A stretch of 8,064 nt of DNA, taken from the NCBI GenBank assembly GCA_009786295.1, contig WQTN01000100.1, forward strand, positions 1-8,064, written 5' to 3'. A program made the translations under genes and the position numbers. The notes below the pieces were generated by a model. It was not told the origin of the DNA. It saw only the letters and a program-made list of their open reading frames with translations, and made no database searches. The DNA is from Methanomassiliicoccaceae archaeon. GTDB taxonomy: Archaea; Thermoplasmatota; Thermoplasmata; Methanomassiliicoccales; Methanomethylophilaceae. This document shows positions 5,816 to 8,064 of the stretch, in pieces; the first letter of the stretch is position 1, and each line of letters opens with the position of its first letter.

Positions 5816-5878
5816 ATGAGGATTCTGATAGCGGATGACAATCCTTGTATCTGCCGCTCCGGCAGAATTCACTGCTGA
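5816..5878 (+). pseudogene. 20-codon ORF resembling the start of a response-regulator receiver domain
   Basis: ATG at 5816 opens a 20-codon frame beginning MRILIADDNP, the typical first strand and acidic pair of a CheY/NarL-type receiver domain, followed by an R-S-G that also fits that alignment. The frame stops at 5876-5878, long before the phosphoacceptor aspartate could appear. The start looks functional: GGAAGTG at 5804-5810, a 6-of-7 match to GGAGGTG, lies 5 bases upstream, and a TATA-like box lies at 5762. The simplest reading is a remnant of a response-regulator gene whose remainder has been deleted. Alternatives are a leader peptide for enolase, a genuine small protein (it has three cysteines and one histidine), or chance. 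No downstream frame continues the receiver sequence recognisably. Confidence 0.35.
5850..5866 (+). other. tight hairpin in the enolase upstream region
   Basis: CTGCCG and CGGCAG form a perfect 6-pair stem around a CTC loop, extended by one T-A pair. No T-tract follows, so it is not a classical terminator. The same GGCAG also occurs at 5778-5782, so CTGCC could pair with either copy. It sits inside the 20-codon ORF, about 70 bases before enolase. A structural or regulatory role is possible but unproven. Confidence 0.35.
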
Positions 5879-5905
5879 AGACAAAGAGACATTACTAAAA
5901 CATAT

Positions 5906-5913
5906 GATATATC
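5906..5913 (+). promoter_or_regulatory. possible enolase-proximal TATA box
   Basis: GATATATC is a self-complementary A+T-rich site about 26 bases upstream of the enolase start. Used as a TATA box it would place initiation near 5930-5936 and give an almost leaderless enolase mRNA. It competes with the box at 5762 and with the visible ribosome binding site, which would be lost in a leaderless message. Confidence 0.3.
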
Positions 5914-5935
5914 GCAACCCAAGCGGAGAATGAAT

Positions 5936-7201
5936 ATGAAGATCGAAAGGGTATGGGCAAGAGAAGTTCTGGACTCAAGGGGGAACCCTACCGTTGAAGC
6001 GGAACTCACCGTAGGCGGAAAGAGAATAACGGCGATAGCTCCCTCCGGAGCATCCACCGGCTCATGGGAAGCTCATGAGCTGAGGGACGGAGGAAAGAGG
6101 TATGGGGGAAAAGGCGTCCAGAAGGCCGTCGGGAACATAAGGGACGAGATATCAAAGACGCTTGTCGGAATGGACCCGTCAGACCAGAGGACGATCGATT
6201 ATGCCCTTATCGATCTGGACGGCACCGACAATAAAACCAGACTTGGAGGCAACGCGACGGTCGCCGTATCTCTTGCGGCTGTAAAGGCCGGCGCCTATGC
6301 TTTGGGAAAAGAGATATACGAGCACATGGGGAACGACCACGTCACGCTTCCGGTACCGATGTTCAACATCATTAACGGCGGAAAACATGCCGGCGGGGGC
6401 CTCAAGATACAGGAATGCATGATAATTCCCGCAGGCGCGGGATCTTTCTCCGAATGTCTGAGGATGTCCTCCGAGATATACATGGAATTAAAAACGATAC
6501 TGAAAAAAAGGTACGGCACCGGATCGATAAATATCGGCGACGAAGGAGGGTTCGCCCCTCCGTTGAAAACTGTTGAAGAGGCGTTGGAAACGATAATGAC
6601 CGCTGTGTCCGGAGCTGGTTACTCGCCCGGAGAGGATGTCTTCCTTGCCATAGACGCAGCGTCCTCCGAATTCTATGACAACGGGATCTATGAAGTGGAC
6701 GGAATGAAACTGACATCCGGAGAACTGGCGGACCACTATGCGTCGCTGACCGAAAAGTTCCCTCTGATCAGCATCGAGGACCCTTTCTTCGAGGATGATT
6801 TCGATACGACCGCCGAGCTGACATCCATGATAGGGAGCAGCGTGCAGATCGTTGGCGACGATATCTTCGTGACGAACACCGGGCGCTTGTGCAAAGGCAT
6901 CGAGATGGGGGCGGCGAATGCGTTGCTCCTCAAGGTCAACCAGATAGGTACCGTCACGGAATCGGCTGATGCTGCGCAGATGAGCTTCGACAACGGGTAC
7001 AACGTTGTGGTCTCTCACAGGTCCGGGGAAACGGAAGACACCACGATCGCCGACCTTTCCGTGGGCTGGGGGACCGGGGAGATAAAGACCGGCGCTCCGG
7101 CGAGAGGAGAGCGCACGGCTAAATACAACAGACTGCTCAGGATAGAAGAGGAGCTGGGCTCGAAAGCGGCCTTCCCGGGAAAGAAAATATTCAGATTGTG
7201 A
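5936..7201 (+). CDS. eno: enolase (phosphopyruvate hydratase)
   Basis: Enolase interconverts 2-phosphoglycerate and phosphoenolpyruvate in glycolysis and gluconeogenesis, in the cytoplasm, with two magnesium ions. From ATG 5936 the protein has 421 residues, normal for archaea. The N-terminal cap domain contains REVLDSRGNPTVE and the mobile SGAST loop (37-41). The barrel carries H151 (NGGKHAG), Q159-E160, catalytic base partner E203 (DEGGF), magnesium ligands D240, E281 and D308, catalytic K333 (LLKVNQIGT), the SHRSGETED signature with H361-R362-S363, and K384. All key residues are intact. ATG 5930 lies in frame two codons upstream; I chose 5936 because GGAG at 5925-5928 is then 7 bases away and the N terminus begins MKIERV as usual. 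In many euryarchaea eno sits in a cluster with rpoK, rpoN and rps2; here it follows L40e instead. Confidence 0.97.
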   Translation: MKIERVWAREVLDSRGNPTVEAELTVGGKRITAIAPSGASTGSWEAHELRDGGKRYGGKGVQKAVGNIRDEISKTLVGMDPSDQRTIDYALIDLDGTDNKTRLGGNATVAVSLAAVKAGAYALGKEIYEHMGNDHVTLPVPMFNIINGGKHAGGGLKIQECMIIPAGAGSFSECLRMSSEIYMELKTILKKRYGTGSINIGDEGGFAPPLKTVEEALETIMTAVSGAGYSPGEDVFLAIDAASSEFYDNGIYEVDGMKLTSGELADHYASLTEKFPLISIEDPFFEDDFDTTAELTSMIGSSVQIVGDDIFVTNTGRLCKGIEMGAANALLLKVNQIGTVTESADAAQMSFDNGYNVVVSHRSGETEDTTIADLSVGWGTGEIKTGAPARGERTAKYNRLLRIEEELGSKAAFPGKKIFRL

Positions 7202-7205
7202 TCGC

Positions 7206-8064
7206 ATGGAAAAATTGTTCATTGCAGATGAGAAGGATGTGCGCGAAGGATGCACGATGGATATTTATTTTGAGAGAACGAAAAAGATCCTTGAAGCATC
7301 AGGGCTGTCCGGAACGAAAGTATGCGCGGAAATAACCGGTAGCTCCCTGCCGAACAGCTGGAAGTGGGGCGTGTTCTGCGGGCTTGAAGAGGTCATCAGA
7401 CTTATGGAGGGGCTGCCTGTGTCGATATCTGCGGTCCCCGAAGGTACAGTTTTCAGAACAAGAACTGCGGACAGCGTACGCGTACCCTTAATGAACGTAT
7501 TCGGTGCCTACACGGATTTCGGCATAATGGAGACTGCCATACTCGGAATGCTTTGCCAATCCTCAGGGATCGCCACCGCCGCTGCGCGCACGAAGATAGC
7601 GGCCAAGGACAAGACCGTTCTCGCATTCGGCAACAGAAGGATGCACCCGGCCATCGCCGGAGTGCTGGACCGATCCTCCTTCATCGGGGGTTGCGACGCA
7701 GTGTCGTCGAAGATCGGCGGGGACATAATAGGCCAAGAGCCCATCGGGACCGTCCCTCATACGCTTATGCTGCTAATGGGGAGCAACGATGCCGCTTTCA
7801 AGGCTTTTGACAGGGTCATTGAAAAAGATGTTCCGCGGATAATGCTTATAGATACATTCTCCGACGAGAGGGCTGCAGCATTGGAGGCCTGCCGTTCCGT
7901 CAAGGACCTGAAAGGCGTTAGGCTTGATACGCCGGGTTCCAGGCGGGGCAACTTCAAGGAGCTGATCAATGAGGTCAGGTGGGAACTTGACATGAACGGC
8001 CACAAAGATGTCGATATAATAGTCTCCGGAGGATTGAACGAGTCTTCCATCGCCGAAATAGTCG
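7206..8064 (+). CDS. pncB: nicotinate phosphoribosyltransferase, archaeal type (3' end outside window)
   Basis: The enzyme joins nicotinate to phosphoribosyl pyrophosphate, with ATP hydrolysis, to give nicotinate mononucleotide in the NAD salvage pathway. The 286 codons present correspond to roughly three quarters of an archaeal family member of about 390 residues; the frame runs off the window edge. It closely resembles the Thermoplasma acidophilum enzyme as I remember it: YFERT at 21-25 in the substrate-binding N-terminal region, PEGT near 79-82, TAILG, FGNRRMHPAI with H147 (the likely phosphorylated or substrate-contacting histidine), RSSFIGG, RLDTPGSRRGN at 239-249 and VSGGLNE at 273-279 (phosphoribosyl-binding loops). 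The gene starts 4 bases after the enolase stop with only a weak ribosome binding site, so translation is probably coupled to enolase. The symbol follows bacterial usage. Confidence 0.93.
   Translation, partial: MEKLFIADEKDVREGCTMDIYFERTKKILEASGLSGTKVCAEITGSSLPNSWKWGVFCGLEEVIRLMEGLPVSISAVPEGTVFRTRTADSVRVPLMNVFGAYTDFGIMETAILGMLCQSSGIATAAARTKIAAKDKTVLAFGNRRMHPAIAGVLDRSSFIGGCDAVSSKIGGDIIGQEPIGTVPHTLMLLMGSNDAAFKAFDRVIEKDVPRIMLIDTFSDERAAALEACRSVKDLKGVRLDTPGSRRGNFKELINEVRWELDMNGHKDVDIIVSGGLNESSIAEIV

Noticed and set aside
5777..5855. tRNA-like stretch beginning GGGCAG and ending CTGCC
   Set aside because: Only the outer 5 pairs form. There is no D stem, no TTC-containing T loop and no anticodon arm, and it does not match a pyrrolysine tRNA either.
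5811..5880. possible C/D box guide RNA (ATGA, CTGA, GGATGA, CTGA motifs in order)
   Set aside because: The first box departs from RTGATGA, the C-to-D' guide would be only about 5 bases and the second guide about 37, far from the usual 10-14.
6488..7255. 255-codon open frame on the minus strand
   Set aside because: It is antisense to enolase, which has all its catalytic residues on the plus strand, and it resembles no family.

Overview
The window reads as an archaeal chromosome segment of about 50% G+C with every recognisable gene on the + strand. Archaeal origin is shown by the archaeal-type S-adenosylmethionine synthetase, ribosomal protein L40e, a DUF4443-type winged-helix protein, a nicotinate phosphoribosyltransferase closely resembling the Thermoplasma type, TATA-box-like promoters and frequent AGG/AGA arginine codons. 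The set as a whole suggests Thermoplasmatota, possibly Methanomassiliicoccales. That lower rank is an inference, because the window holds no methanogenesis or other order-diagnostic gene.

Layout. (1) 1-1370: a SatD-family gene cut by the left edge, overlapped by a seven-helix DUF3307-like membrane protein. This two-gene module is better known from bacteria. (2) 1429-2593: a TATA box, then a 70-residue zinc-finger-like protein and ribonuclease Z, 11 bases apart. (3) 2626-5525: a promoter followed by archaeal S-adenosylmethionine synthetase, a winged-helix/DUF4443 protein and a xylose-isomerase-like TIM-barrel metalloenzyme, with 24-base gaps, so probably one transcript. (4) 5517-5739: ribosomal protein L40e with its own near-ideal TATA box, which lies in the last codons of the preceding gene, and a T-tract terminator. 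(5) 5740-5935: a busy intergenic stretch with a TATA-like box, a perfect inverted repeat containing a Shine-Dalgarno sequence, a 20-codon ORF that starts like a response-regulator receiver domain, and a tight hairpin. (6) 5936-8064: enolase, then nicotinate phosphoribosyltransferase (cut by the right edge) 4 bases later.

Most genes are housekeeping: tRNA 3'-end maturation, the methyl donor S-adenosylmethionine, a ribosomal protein, glycolysis/gluconeogenesis and NAD salvage. The parts worth a second look are the SatD/DUF3307 pair, the TIM-barrel protein with what looks like the full nine-ligand endonuclease IV metal set, and the promoter-to-small-ORF unit upstream of enolase. I see no mobile element, CRISPR array, rRNA or tRNA. 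No stretch over 300 bases lacks a gene; the longest gap is 5711-5935.
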